This document shows positions 45,758 through 56,829 of a DNA stretch of 64,000 nucleotides, piece after piece. Location: assembly GCA_934047225.1 (NCBI GenBank), contig OW204001.1, forward strand, positions 12,446,201-12,510,200, in the 5' to 3' direction. Both the position numbers and the translations under genes were made by a program. Position 1 is the stretch's first letter. Every line of letters starts with the position of its first letter. The notes under the pieces are model-generated. The model was given only the letters and a program-made list of their open reading frames with translations, made no database searches and had not been told where the DNA came from. Origin of the DNA: Ypsolopha sequella. Lineage: Eukaryota; Arthropoda; Insecta; Lepidoptera; Ypsolophidae.

Positions 45758-46807
45758 TATATTTATTATTTATTTATAAATCTTATACAGTTTTGTTTGT
45801 TGTCATTTCGACCACACTTGGTCTTGTCTGCATTATAGTTTTTTTTACATGCACGAAACCCTTTAAAAATGCTATTGTAGTGAAACCGGTTGGGTAAATA
45901 AAATAAATAAAACGGTGGACAAAGTACGAATGTATTTCTATCAGAATAAACATAATATCTTTCTACAGCGTGTGCATTTAACCTATTTGCACTCTTTATT
46001 TATTCTCGGAAGAACCTATTATACGTATTAGAATTCATGGAAATAGTGTTGTGACGTGAATGCCATTTAAAACTGATAATGAACTGCGTAGTATCATGAA
46101 CAATATTTTAACGCCCCTATTTTTCGTAGCAGCGATGAAATTTTTATATAAAACTGCCTTCATTTTCGTTCGCTTTTAAAAGGATGGCATACCCTAGCAA
46201 CTTTTTTTATTACCCGTCCAGCACAATAAGTCTAATGGCAAAGACCTTATTTGCTTTTCATAGAGGCGATTATATGTTGGCTCTTTGGCATCCTGTTCTT
46301 GGACGCGTAATACTAGTGATCACGCAGCGAAACAACAAATTGGTGTGTTTTTAGCTAATACTGAAATATTTTGTAGGGAACAAATTATTGGATTTAGGTA
46401 ACATCCCTTCATATTTCTATTGCCTATTTTATAAAAAAAAAACAAGTTGATCTCTTAGCCGCGTTTTTGAAACGAACGTTTGAAAACCAAAAAAAAGAGG
46501 GTGGAAAACATTTTTTTTTGTCACAAGTATAAATCTTAAAACATTGTTTATAAGTGGAATCCCTAGATAAAAGATCGATAAATCAAATATATTTTATTCA
46601 ATATGAGGAGAGACCTAGTTTCTTCCAATGAACCTTTGAAAACCTGGTGTTGTTGATGTTCTAGCGTCAGGTGTCCCGTTAACCTTCCGCAGGTAATATA
46701 ATTTTTTGGTAAATTTTATTCCGCCTCATAATTTTTTGTTAATATTTAGGTATGTGATTGATTATTCATTAATAATATTTTAGGACGGCGAAAATTTGCG
46801 AAGGCTG
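45758..46807. other. AT-rich intron segment, nothing recognised
   Basis: No gene seen. The AAACCGGTTGGGTAAATAAA word near 45883 resembles the loop of the foldback at 53454-53642. Confidence 0.45.
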
Positions 46808-47029
46808 ACGTCAAGCGCGGCTTCGCAGCCGGATTGTGAAGAACCCGACTTTTTCTAATTAATCGAAACAGAACACTTAAATTGAAAATTCGCTGAATGG
46901 TAATTCAACAAAACCTTATTACCCTTGTATTGTGTATGCTGCCAGCACAAAGTTTACATTGGTTTCTGTAAATAAATTTTTTTTTTCTTCAAAATTTTTC
47001 ACAATCTGTCTGCGAAACCGCTCTTAAAA
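46808..47029 (+). mobile_element. Foldback MITE O, copy 1 (short form)
   Basis: GCAGCCGGATTGTGAAGAAC on the left and CACAATCTGTCTGCGAAACC on the right. It keeps only one arm interior compared with 57773-58127. Confidence 0.72.
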
Positions 47030-47710
47030 TAAAAACCTTTTGCTCGGCCGAACTCATTTTATGTTTTACATGTATTTTAAGGAATTATAGTTTATTTATT
47101 TATTGGTTTGCCAACAGACATACATCTTAACTAGTAACTTATCTAAGTACATAATAAAAGGGTTTGAGATTTAGCCCAATTACAGGCAAACACAGCTTGT
47201 TAACATAGAATGACAGTATCGCTCAATAGTCGATACAACGACTACTATCTTAGCTTGATAAAACTATGCTCAAATTTTATATAATTAAAAATTTAATGTG
47301 GACTCCTTTGTGGAGTACAAAAAATTTTTGGATAATAATAATAGTTAGTAGAATTACCATCTCACGGCATTAGACATGCGATAAACTAAGTCGTGTGAAA
47401 AATAAAGCGTTTGAAAAATGTTGCAAGAATACCCACCGAGGGCCTTTTATAAATTGCCTCGCATACTATCTTGGCCAACGTAAGAAATACAAGTAATCCC
47501 TGGTAAAAAAGAGAGTGTACTACTATACTAAATTACTTGTGGTACCTCAAAATACATATTATCGGGGTGTGGTGGGTAGCGATGTTATTCCAAGTCTTAC
47601 TGCTATGTATATAGCTTATCCAGCTACGAGTATGCTTGGTTTGCTCGAGTCAGCAGATGCAGTTGTCGCTGCAGGCAGGCACCAAGAATATGAGGTCTTT
47701 ACATATTAAA
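47030..47710. other. AT-rich intron segment, nothing recognised
   Basis: No supported gene or repeat. Confidence 0.5.
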
Positions 47711-48094
47711 TTGCCGTTTTCTTTAGAGAATTTGAAGAAAACTCAATTGTCATTTTTGCTTTTTTTTAGGAATCACAAATCAAAATTATGTTATTTTTTT
47801 TGTGTATAAATGAGACAACATTTAGCTAACAGCAACATTAATTTAATTTTTGAAAAGTGTCAGCTGCAAAAAATTATTAGGAATCTTATCATGGGAATGG
47901 ATATGGCATGTAAGAAGAACTGTTTTTGAAAATTAAATTTTAGTTATCAAACTGACGATAAAAACAAAATTTAATACGTAGATGTAAAACCTTGAAAACA
48001 ACTTTCAAACAAAATACGATAATGGAAATAGCTGTTGAATTACAGGAACTATGAACTCATGAATCTGTAAGAAAATTTCGGCAATTTCATAGGT
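47711..48094 (-). mobile_element. MITE P, copy 2
   Basis: The reverse order of copy 1, ending GCAATTTCATAGGT. Shared words include CTTATCATGGGAATGG-like and AGTTATCAAACTGACGATAA. Confidence 0.75.
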
Positions 48095-48569
48095 AAAGAC
48101 CTTTTATTATTCGTTTGACCGGAGCTGCCTCTTTACAGGTCAAGAAACGTGACCGTTCAGTTTTCCAGCTATTTCTTTTTACGAATCTGGTGTTTTCTTT
48201 ATCAATTTTCTCGATGGTAAATCGTGATTTTTTTCATTGCTGAGTAATTTTGAAGGTTGGTCAGTTGGTAAGCAGTATGCTAATTTGTCAATGTTGTGAT
48301 ATTACCTAAATTATAGAGTTCTAGTCGTTTTTTACAATTTGGCAAAATAAGTGATCAAGACTTATAATAAATTTATTGCATCATTTTTGTTTCGAATCCT
48401 TAGATTTCTGATGAAACTATTGATACTGTCAAGTTTTTAATCTGAAAATAAAACTAACTTTGGTAACTAGTAGATCGATTGATATTTTTCGGTATTCCAA
48501 ATTCGAAATTGAGCGATGTAAGAGTTTCCTTTAATAGTAAAATTTGAAAAAAAAAGAAGTACTCGTTAT
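48095..48569. other. AT-rich intron segment, nothing recognised
   Basis: No gene or repeat recognised. Confidence 0.5.
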
Positions 48570-48802
48570 CAATTTTTCTAGACCGTCTCTTTGGTTGATC
48601 TTCTCGACCTTTAATCCAGTAGTCGCAGGTTCAAATCCCGTACGGGCATATTTGTTTTTTGTCTGCTGGCTTGGAAGGCACGTCACAGTGGGTCCTAACA
48701 TTTGCGCCCGAAGTTCGGCGAAGATTATATGACTTTTATTTCACAGTCCACACCCAGAAACATCTCTGACACCCCTTCGAGGATTCATGTCGTGAACCCG
48801 TG
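48570..48802 (+). repeat. tRNA-derived SINE, copy 3, next to the PDE11 exon
   Basis: A perfect-looking B box (GGTTCAAATCC) is near 48629. The body has GCCCGAAGTTCGGCGA and the CACAGTCCACACC...GAGGATTCATGTCGTGA tail of copies 1 and 2. Its end is about 45 bp from the exon acceptor. Confidence 0.78.
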
Positions 48803-48847
48803 ATGACGAATTCTTTTTCTATATTTTTTTTTGTAATTTGTCGGCAG

Positions 48848-48998
48848 ATGCCTCGTGTCGAAGCTGTTCGACGTTTGCTCCAAGTCGACCCCGGAGCTGA
48901 TGGAGAAGTTGGAAGAGATCAGGATCCCTTGGGGCAGCGGCATCGTCGGCTATGTTGCCGAGAGCGGCGAGCCCGTCAACATACCAGACGCTTATAAG
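48848..48998 (+). CDS. Pde11: PDE11-type phosphodiesterase, GAF-A exon 2 (internal exon)
   Basis: The exon lies between TCGGCAG (48841-48847) and the donor GTAGAA (48999). One base completes the split Arg codon, then 50 codons follow, ending in phase 0. It encodes LVSKLFDVC, then IPWGSGIVGYVAESGE and PVNIPDAYK. PWG.GI.GYV and E.GEPVNIPDAY are hallmark segments of the first GAF domain in PDE11. Spliced to 19278-19414 it gives 288 bases, 96 residues, with no gap against the family as I recall it. The next exon, expected to encode the rest of GAF-A with its cyclic-nucleotide-binding NKXDE-type region, was not found before the window end. Confidence 0.93.
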
Positions 48999-49737
48999 GT
49001 AGAATTGAAAACTGTTTTATCATAATACACACATATTTGAACGAAAACACATTTTAAATGTAACAGAAGAAAAAACTATTTACTTACCTAGGTACAATTT
49101 TACAAAAATATAAAAGAGACTTTTACAGCTTGGCAAAAAAGTGTTTGACGCGGTGACTGGTGGAACTAAATATTTTTGTCGTAGTATGCTTTATGGACTC
49201 AGTATATTGGTGCGGCCCACGGGGATGGCGTGACACAAATTTTGTACGAGAACCTTTGTCGCCACTTTTTGGAATAACGTAGTATTACCTAGTTACATAC
49301 GCGGCGCACACGTAGATTCACCCGTCTTCATACAGCCAAAATAACATCGTATTTCTATGAAGCTTAGATGTAAAATACTAAACACGTCATGGCACTGTGC
49401 CAGTGTGTATAAAGAGCCATGACCAGCGGCCGCACTATGACACAATTAGGTCCGTGTTGATAATGTTTGAAAAAATATACATTGCGGCGTTAATATTCTA
49501 ACTCAATGTATGACACTCTTTATAACCTGCAATTGACAAAATATTGTCTAATTTCAACGCTACTCTAAACGCTAAATATTTCATGGTAAGGTTAAAATTT
49601 TATTTACCGCGAGGTTTATTCTGTAAATATCACAGTAAATACATGTTTAAATTACTTAAGAGTGAAATGAAATTCCTTTGGATGTCTTATTTGCGTTATT
49701 TGATGAGTTAGAACAATTTGCCACGCTGCATTACACC
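48999..49737. other. Start of the next PDE11 intron
   Basis: Donor GTAGAA at 48999. 49128-49210 holds a fragment of the CAGCTTGGCAAAAAAG MITE seen at 22512. The intron continues to or beyond 64000. Confidence 0.6.
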
Positions 49738-50866
49738 ATTTTTAACCGACTTCAAAAAGGAGGCGGTTCTCAATTCGACTGTATGTTTTTTTTTTTTTTT
49801 TTTTGGCGTTGTTACTCCATAACTCCGTCATTTCTGAACCGATTTGAACAATTCTTTTTTTGTTTGAAAGAGTGTACTTCCAGGTAGGTCCCATTTTGGG
49901 TTTGGTCATGATCTGATGAAGGTCTTCAGAGATAGGCAGTGGAACTCCTCAGAAAATGACAGCATACCTCTCGAAATTGAGGTAATCGCTTTGTACCTGG
50001 GTGCTGATTACAAGGTATTACTTGAAAATCATCATTCTTCCACCTGACCTTCGATCCTGGCTTCATCACCATATTCACCATAGAACTCCTCAACGGATCA
50101 GAGCACATAACTCGAGATTGCGGCAATCACTGCGTTAGGGTGCTAATTCAAGGGTATTACTTGGAGATTACTTGAATACCCACCTGACCTTCGATCCTGG
50201 CTTCATCACCATAGAACTCTTCAACGGATGACAGCACATAACTTTGGATTGCGGCAATCAGTTTGTGTTATGGTGCTCATTGCAGGGCATTGCTTGAAAA
50301 TTGCCAGTGTACCCACCTGACCTTCGATCTTGGCTTCATCACCGTAGAACTCTTTAACGAATGACAGCACATAACTCGAGATTGATAGCAGGAAGCTACT
50401 CAAACATAGCTACTTATACTCACTTGAACTTCGTTTCATATTAAAACCACGTTTGCAAGAACTACCCATATTTCACAATTTAACCCAGCAACACTAAAAA
50501 ATGTGAAATAAAATAAATTTTAACAAAAAAATAGCAACCGACTTCAATAGTAACAGCAGTCATTCACTAAAAAGTTAATAATAATTCTATAAAGACCGAT
50601 GGTACCGAAGCAACACTTTTGCCGACTTCTTTCTTCCTGAAACATTATGTTATCTAGAAGTCGGCGTATTTCCTACGATATAGCAACATAAAAACCAATA
50701 TAAGAACGCCGACTTCTAGATAACATAACGTTTCAGGAAGAAAGAAGTCGGCAAAAGTGTTGCTTCGGTACCATCGGTCTTTATAGAATTATTATTAACT
50801 TTTTAGTGAATGACTGCTGTTACTATTGAAGTCGGTTGCTATTTTTTTGTTAAAATTTATTTTTAC
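49738..50866 (-). mobile_element. 1.1-kb element I, copy 2 (inverted)
   Basis: The exact reverse order of 43180-44336: AACCGACTTCAAAAAGGAGG, a T run at about 49785-49803, tandem units (about 49936-50400) and a terminal palindrome (about 50505-50862). The loop between palindrome arms is the complement of that in copy 1, so both are the same element. Confidence 0.85.
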
Positions 50867-51907
50867 AATACGTTTGTTCTAACGCGTTCGGTTGAGAAAT
50901 GAGAGGCCCGCGTGTTATGACTTGACGTATTGATCATATCGGTGCGTCGCAGTCACGGCTTTCATGGCCTTTCCATTCCTATTAATAGTTCTGTGGTGCG
51001 GCCACATGTGTGATAAAGCGCCCTCCTTTTTTTTTAAGGCGCCCTTATCCCAGAAGAGTGACTCTCTGTTTTTTTCTTTACGTGTAAGGAGTAAAGAAAA
51101 TAACCACACTTTTGTACTTTTTCGTTGTTTTTATCGGTTTTTAAATTGTTTAAAAATAAGGGATATGCTTATTAAAATCCACTTACGTGGTCGACCTAGA
51201 AAATTTAAAGAGCAATATTACCAGATATGTTTCGTTAATAAAAGAGTGGAATTATGGAAATGGCATGATTTGAAAGGTCTTATTACATGCTGTGTTCGTG
51301 AATTATTTCTATTGAGCAAAGTTTATCTGATCGTGTAACACATGCGTGGAAGACCTAGATAAAGGTTCGAACTATATTGCGTATTTTTTTTTTTTGGAAG
51401 TTTTAGACGATATTTGAAAGTTCTATTTGACTTTGAAATTACTGATTTTAGGATAAGAGCGCCTTAACTCCTTTTTGCCATAACGTACTATAAATATGGA
51501 GTTAACCCTTAAAGGCCCTTAAAGGTCTCCTATACTGATTTTGTCAGGTTTTATCCGATTGACACACCATTAAACTGTCTGTGCATAAAAGGTATTGGAA
51601 GTAAACTTTTTCGGGTTTCCCTTTCTACTCGTCCGGTAAAGATGTGAAGACGAAAATATGGTCATTAACGCAATAGTCACTTAAAAAAACTTTCACAGTA
51701 TCGTAATTTTTTAAACTGTTCTTGAGCGTAGATTGTTTTTTGTTAGATTTAGAAATACATGTTTATTTTAATACTATATATTTGTACAATACTGTACTCA
51801 ATCACGTATATTTTATTTTTCTTTTGTAATAAAACCTGCAATTACAAAAATATAAAAGAATTAATCATTATTTAAGTTTGTACATATATGTATTTATGTT
51901 GATATTT
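50867..51907. other. Intron segment, unassigned
   Basis: GCGCCCTCCTTTTTTTT near 51019 resembles the interior of the MITE at 22512-22688. The 124-codon + frame at 50964-51338 spans this and is not considered a gene. Confidence 0.4.
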
Positions 51908-52850
51908 ACTTTTTTTTTTTAATCTTTTGAGAATGTTTATTATTATATATATACCTACACACTTTTATGAATATTATGGTAGAAATAAATTAAAAACTAA
52001 ACTTAATCTAAATTAAAATTATTAACAAATATAATGCCTATATTAAATAAAATATGTTTTTTAAATCGTCGCCGTTGGGGAGGGTACCCAAGACGCTGGC
52101 AGCGTTACCTCGTTGGATCGCTAAGCTGATCCTCTGACCGAGGTAAGCTCCGGCCCTTGGGTCACCAGAGGCGTCGACCAGGCGTGCCGACAATTCTTTA
52201 AAAGGTTGCCGTGCGGCCGGGCTCCATGGTCCAAGGGTTTCAACACCGAAAGGCGCAAACATATCTGCGCCGCTTCAGGTTTTCAGCTGACTCCGCAGCC
52301 GCGCCAGCCTTGGCTGAGATCGCTCGTAGGTGGGACGGGGCGAGAGTGTCCACGCAAGTCGCATCCCATACAAGCGACCTACCTTTTCCATGCCAGGAGC
52401 GCCATCCCATCGGGCCGCTTGCCATCGGTGCGAATTATGCCCTTTGGTTCTAATATATGTGGCTGGTACGTAAGCGCTGGCAAGGGCCCGGCGGATGACG
52501 TCATTGAGGCTGGCGTGGCGTGAGAGTCGTCTAGCGCTGAATTTACAAGACAGACCATGGTGCCCGTGTTGGCCAACGCCTTCTCCACAACGGCAAAGGT
52601 GGGGCTCGTTAAGTTTTGAGCCAAGCCGCAGGCCGCAGGCAAGGCTCAGGGTGTGTCTGTCCAAAAGGGTACCGATGTTACTGGATGGGATCGCCATCAG
52701 CCAGTATCCTAACTCACGCTCTCTGGAGGCCAGGAGACGAGCCCTGTCTGCTGGGGTAGATGATATTTCCAAGAGGTTTTCCTGTACCCGTTTACAGAGG
52801 GGCTCGTCCCATAGCCTCTGTGAGGATGGGGTAATGGGGTAATTTTCATT
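51908..52850 (-). pseudogene. Decayed LINE, C-terminal zinc-finger and endonuclease-like domain
   Basis: On the minus strand the fragments run from about 52772 down to 52038 in three frames. In order they show CRCGEG and HGHHGLSC (a Cys/His cluster), [51 protein letters not shown] and AIQRGNAASVLG. The Cys/His cluster followed by an RPDG...VWD segment resembles the restriction-like endonuclease region at the end of R2/R4-type LINEs; this class call is inferred. Frame changes fall near 52440, 52400 and 52255, so it is dead. It ends at lower coordinates in a T run (51908-51920), the poly(A) tail of a minus-strand insertion. Confidence 0.65.
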
Positions 52851-53117
52851 AGGGCACGCTAATTTCCAGGCGTTTCTTTAGGTTTATTTATTTAAATTTT
52901 TGAATGTTTGTGTAGTTTTTTAAGTAAATCTCGTCTCCTGGGGTAGATGATATTTCCAAGAGGTTTTCCTGTACCTGTTTACAGAGGGGTTCGTCCCATA
53001 GCCTCTGTGAGGATGGGGTAATGGGGTAATTTTCATTAGGGCACGCTAATTTCCAGGCGTTTCTTTAGGTTTATTTATTTAAATTTTTGAATGTTTGTGT
53101 AGTTTTTTAAGTAAGTC
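52751..53117 (+). repeat. Two-copy tandem duplication, 187-bp period
   Basis: CTGGGGTAGATGATATTTCC begins at 52751 and again at 52938. The two units are nearly identical through TTTTTTAAGTAA. Unit 1 overlaps the upstream end of the decayed LINE fragment. Confidence 0.9.
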
Positions 53118-53454
53118 TATGTTAAACAATATAAAATATGTATAAGATTATTATGTTAATTATTATTACATTTTAGTTAAGTTTAGCACTCTGATAATAT
53201 GGTTAGCACATCTTATTTTAACATCATAACATCATAACATCATAACATCTTTTCAATTCTACCCAAAGGTTGCCTGGGAGATATTATATTGCTATTAGCA
53301 ATAAGTGCCGCCTATGTACACAATATCTGTTCTTTATTTAAAAATGTTTTGTTAATTATGTAAATAAATGTTCAAGAAATGTAATAAATAAACAGACAAA
53401 AAATGTCTATACTAGTTTGCAATTGTCGGCACTTGGTGAAACTTGAAACACATC
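53118..53454 (+). mobile_element. LINE 3' tail, + strand, after a simple repeat
   Basis: An ATCATAAC simple repeat lies at about 53222-53250. From 53255 to 53430 the words CCCAAAGGTTGCCTGG, TTAGCAATAAG and a GCCGCCTATGTACAC segment match the reverse of 34142-34345; it ends with AATAAATAAAC. Confidence 0.62.
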
Positions 53455-53642
53455 TTGAATTAAAAACACTTGTACTTATAGTAAACAGTATGGAAAGGTT
53501 TTTACGTTGCTTAGAGCTAGTGCCTGGAGTCAGTGAAATATTTTAATTAACATCTACCCTTGAAAATGGAGTAAAATTCGAAACCGGTTGGGAGTTTAAC
53601 ATAAATAAAGTGAAACATAAGTACAAGTGTTTTTAATTCAAG
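53454..53642. mobile_element. MITE with perfect 25-bp inverted ends
   Basis: CTTGAATTAAAAACACTTGT (and five more bases) at 53454-53478 is exactly mirrored at 53618-53642. Total about 189 bp. The interior contains AAACCGGTTGGGAG, seen also near 24690 and 45883 in related form. Confidence 0.88.
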
Positions 53643-54584
53643 ACATAAAATGTCCTCATTTCAACTAAAATTTTATCGTATTTGTGTGATACCATATCGT
53701 TTGTATGATCTAAAGAATTTCCTTTTTCTCGGAAGCATTTCCGCACCGCACTTGCTCTTACAATATGCATTCCGTGGAACATCAGCAATTTGTTCTACCA
53801 ACTGGACTGGTATACTCAGCATTGTAGTCATTGTATTCAGTGAATAACATTACGTTGGCTGAATACTAACAATGGCGCAAGTAAACTTGAATACAGAAAG
53901 ACAATACAGGGGAGTCATTCGGAATAACTAATAAACAAATACTCATAAATACATTATAGTCCATGGGCCAGCTAGAAATTGTATAATTTGGAAAAAGAAA
54001 TATATTTATTTATGTAATGTAGGTGTATCAGACACACTTGTTACTGCAAATTATTTTGGTACTTACGAGCCCGTTACGAATAGTTCTTCATAACGTCTAA
54101 GTACTAAAATGATTCGCAAAGGAGAACAAATTCAATCAAATAAATTTTAGGACTTCATTTAGACGGCCAATATGAATTGGTGTATGTTTTTACAAACACA
54201 TCGCGGTAAAGATGAGAAAAATATTTAAATAATACTTCGCATCAAACGGACGAAAAATACGCCGCTGCATGGTGGATAATACCGATTTTGCAAAAAGGGT
54301 TTAGTTTTATGGAAGTACTCTTAAAATGGTTTATGCTTGGCAAAAGACGTCAATTCAGGCTGTATACATTTGTGTATACGACCAAAATGCTCGCACCGCC
54401 AATTTGCCGGCAGCCCACACACTCAGCCCGCAAAAAATACAACGAAGTTCTGTAGCAGCCACATTTCTCCATTTTTTGCTCCAGTTCTAGAGTCCCGTGT
54501 AAAATGAAAGCGCTTTAAGTTTTTAACTTTGTCTGTCTATAGGAAACTCAAAAACTAATTAAGGCCCTACGCATCCAACACAAT
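53643..54584. other. AT-rich intron segment with a LINE-tail trace
   Basis: TATTTATTTATGTAATGTAG near 54002 links to 37640. No gene seen. Confidence 0.45.
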
Positions 54585-54740
54585 AATCGTATTAAGTAAT
54601 TTTGAACTCAATGATATTGTCAGAAAGTCTACATTAGAACGCTCGCTTCGTGCGCTGCGAGCACGCATAATCGGTAAATTTGCGAGGTTTTTCTGGAATT
54701 TTTGAAAAAGTATTGAGAAATAAATAAAAGTGGGTCGATA
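54585..54740 (+). repeat. Dispersed repeat U, copy 2
   Basis: GTCAGAAAGTCTACATTAG and AACGCTCGCTTCG match 29085-29160; the right end reaches AAAAGTGGGTC, which recalls repeat E. Confidence 0.55.
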
Positions 54741-55025
54741 AGTGTCTTTAGTTATCTGTAAAGAAAATTCAGGAAAAGTTTTAATTCTCTCCGTTGAACA
54801 CCTTTGCTATAAACACATTTATTCGCAATTTGACGAGCTTACTTTATGATTTTTTTCTATCGAGTGAAGTTTACTCAATTACGTTTTTAGATCAACTTGT
54901 GTTTAGAGTATATCCTCTATTGTAACATATATTTAACTTGTATTTGAATGAGATATTGAACTGCCAATATTAATTAAACAAAATGCTCATTTTGGAATGG
55001 CAGGGCCTTAAGCGGGATAAGATTA

Positions 55026-55326
55026 AATTAACATTATATCATTGCAGTATAGAAACGCAGAAAGAAAAGTAAATCTGGATGTGAGGAGCTCTGAACCGGG
55101 ATCTGTGGGTCTACCACGTAATTCTGATTTTCATCAACATCAACTTGAGATTGAAATTTGACGTGCGTGCGACGACGCCCGCCTAACATGCCATCTCTTT
55201 TGCACGGACGTCAAATTTCAATCTCAAGTTGATGAAAATCAGAATTACGCGGTAGACCCGCTACTCTTCACATCCACATTAACGTTTCTTTCTGCGTTTC
55301 TATACTGCAATGATATAATGTTAATT
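55026..55326. mobile_element. Foldback J, copy 2, double-nested hairpin
   Basis: Outer arms ATTAACATTATATCATTGCA and CGCAGAAAGAAA are mirrored at the right. Inner arms at 55107-55261 (GGGTCTACCACGTAATTCTG, AACTTGAGATTGAAATTTGA) are mirrored almost perfectly, so nearly all 300 bases pair. Flank GCGATGGATAAATCGCCAAG matches copy 1. Confidence 0.85.
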
Positions 55327-55565
55327 TGTATCTTCTTGCGATGGATAAATCGCCAAGTTTTCAGACATAGACATTTATTTCTATCATAGTTTGGGATAAG
55401 ATTAATTAAAAATAGCAACGTTATATTTTACTGGCGTGCATACCTCACCGCCTCCCATGCTACAATCCTGACACACTTCTATCTATCGCTTGTTTCACAT
55501 TATTTCAAATACATTTCATCTTCAGCAGGTCAGCGATCTGGTAGAACAACGTCTTCCTTGTATGG

Positions 55566-56057
55566 CAGGGGTTCCATAACTTATTTATGACGCGGCCCCG
55601 TTCTACCAAAAACAATTTCCGCGCAACCTGCCCAGATAATTATAGGATACTATCAGGTTAAAAAAACTGTTCAATAACATGATTTTTTTTTTATTGCTTA
55701 AGAAAGTTACACAAAAATCATACAAAAGCTACTTAATTTGGTAATAAATTCTTATTGGAATGTGATGGATGAGCTTGCATGGTCTTTGCGTCTTTGGTTT
55801 CTGATTCTCGATTTAATCACAGAAATTCCAGCGTAAATAACTGCTAATGTCATGTTTATTTCTGTACTTGATTCTATCGCTACAACAGCAGAAAATCCCC
55901 TTTCGCACAAATATAAATAGGTATATGCGTTGAGTAGGTTCTTGTTACATACACTATAACTTCCTACATACATTGTTAATTTCTTGTTAATATATAAATA
56001 AAGTCCTAACTACACAGTGGCCTGCATCCGCCTTTGTAGGTCTCTGCGCTCCCCCTG
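55566..56057 (-). pseudogene. hAT element remnant with transposase C-terminus
   Basis: The ends CAGGGGTTCC and GCTCCCCCTG fit hAT terminal repeats. On the minus strand at 55973-55752 a 73-codon frame contains YLYLCERGFSAVVAIES, close to the YLCE.GFSAL segment of the dimerisation domain in Charlie-type hAT transposases and domesticated ZBED5/SCAND3-like proteins. The downstream part is diverged (LAVIYAGISVIKSRI where family members have LRLALS.I.PRI). Only the C-terminus survives, so this is an internally deleted dead copy. Confidence 0.72.
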
Positions 56058-56375
56058 GTTTATATGGCTCAGTAAATTATTTGTAAAAGACAAATAAATG
56101 CGTACATTCCAATTGTATCAAATTACAAATAAAATACAAAAAAGATTTTAAGGAACAAAATTACAAAAATTAATACGCCCAAAAATAAAGCTAAACATAA
56201 TGTATCCATGTATATTCTGTTAATTCTCAAATAATCCTAAATCAATAAAACAGTAGAACCCGGTGTGTCTGTACATTGAAGAAAAGTAATAAAAATAGAA
56301 AGAGGGTGACTAAAGAAGAGTAATGGAACACAAATCAGCGATTTTCAGACAAAGATTTCAGAAGTTTTAATTTTG
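56058..56375. other. AT-rich intron segment, nothing recognised
   Basis: No gene or repeat recognised. Confidence 0.5.
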
Positions 56376-56829
56376 AAATCTTTGTGTATAGAATTATTTT
56401 TTGTCTGTCTGTCTGTTTGTTCACGCACATCTCCGAAACCACTAAACCGATTTGGATGTCGTATTTTTTATTATCATCCTAGTGACCCTGTTCAACAGGC
56501 TATAAAGAGTGTTAATAAAATAACGCTCAGGTCGAAAACGGGGCAGAATTGAAAATACGCGGGTGGCGTCGCGGGTACATGATTATGTGTGTCTACTATA
56601 GTACATTTTTAATACTTTATACACAGTGAGTAATTGTGCGACTTTTTAGTTTATAAAGTTCTTCGCAGCGTCGCGGAAGCCGGGACTCCGGGAGTATCTA
56701 GCGAGGCCGAAAAACGAGCATGCGAGGACGGAGTAAGAGGGAGTGAGAGCGCTTAAAATGTTTGTTTCTGAAAAAATATGTCATTTGTTTCCTGTAGGCC
56801 AAGCGGGCGAAGCCGCGGGTAAAAGCTAG
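56376..56829 (+). mobile_element. Non-autonomous Helitron
   Basis: The body has CTGTCTGTCTGTTTGTTCAC and CCGAAACCACTAAACCGATT, typical of lepidopteran Helitron-like repeats. It ends GCGGGCGAAGCCGCGGGT..GCTAG with a flanking T. The last ~90 bp match 10225-10302. Confidence 0.78.

Larger units (their letters stand above)
19415..48847 (+). other. PDE11 intron, 29,433 bp, phase 2
   Basis: It runs from GTGAGC at 19415 to TCGGCAG at 48841-48847. The reading frame is kept exactly across it. It is filled with the MITEs, SINEs, LINE tails and inverted repeats listed separately. No ORF in it looks like a nested gene. Confidence 0.88.

Noticed and set aside
48800..48997. 65-codon frame over the PDE11 exon
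   Set aside because: It is in another frame from the conserved GAF-A peptide and is only a shadow of the exon.
50964..51338. 124-codon + frame
   Set aside because: No recognisable protein feature; its start lies in a GCGCCC-type repeat fragment.
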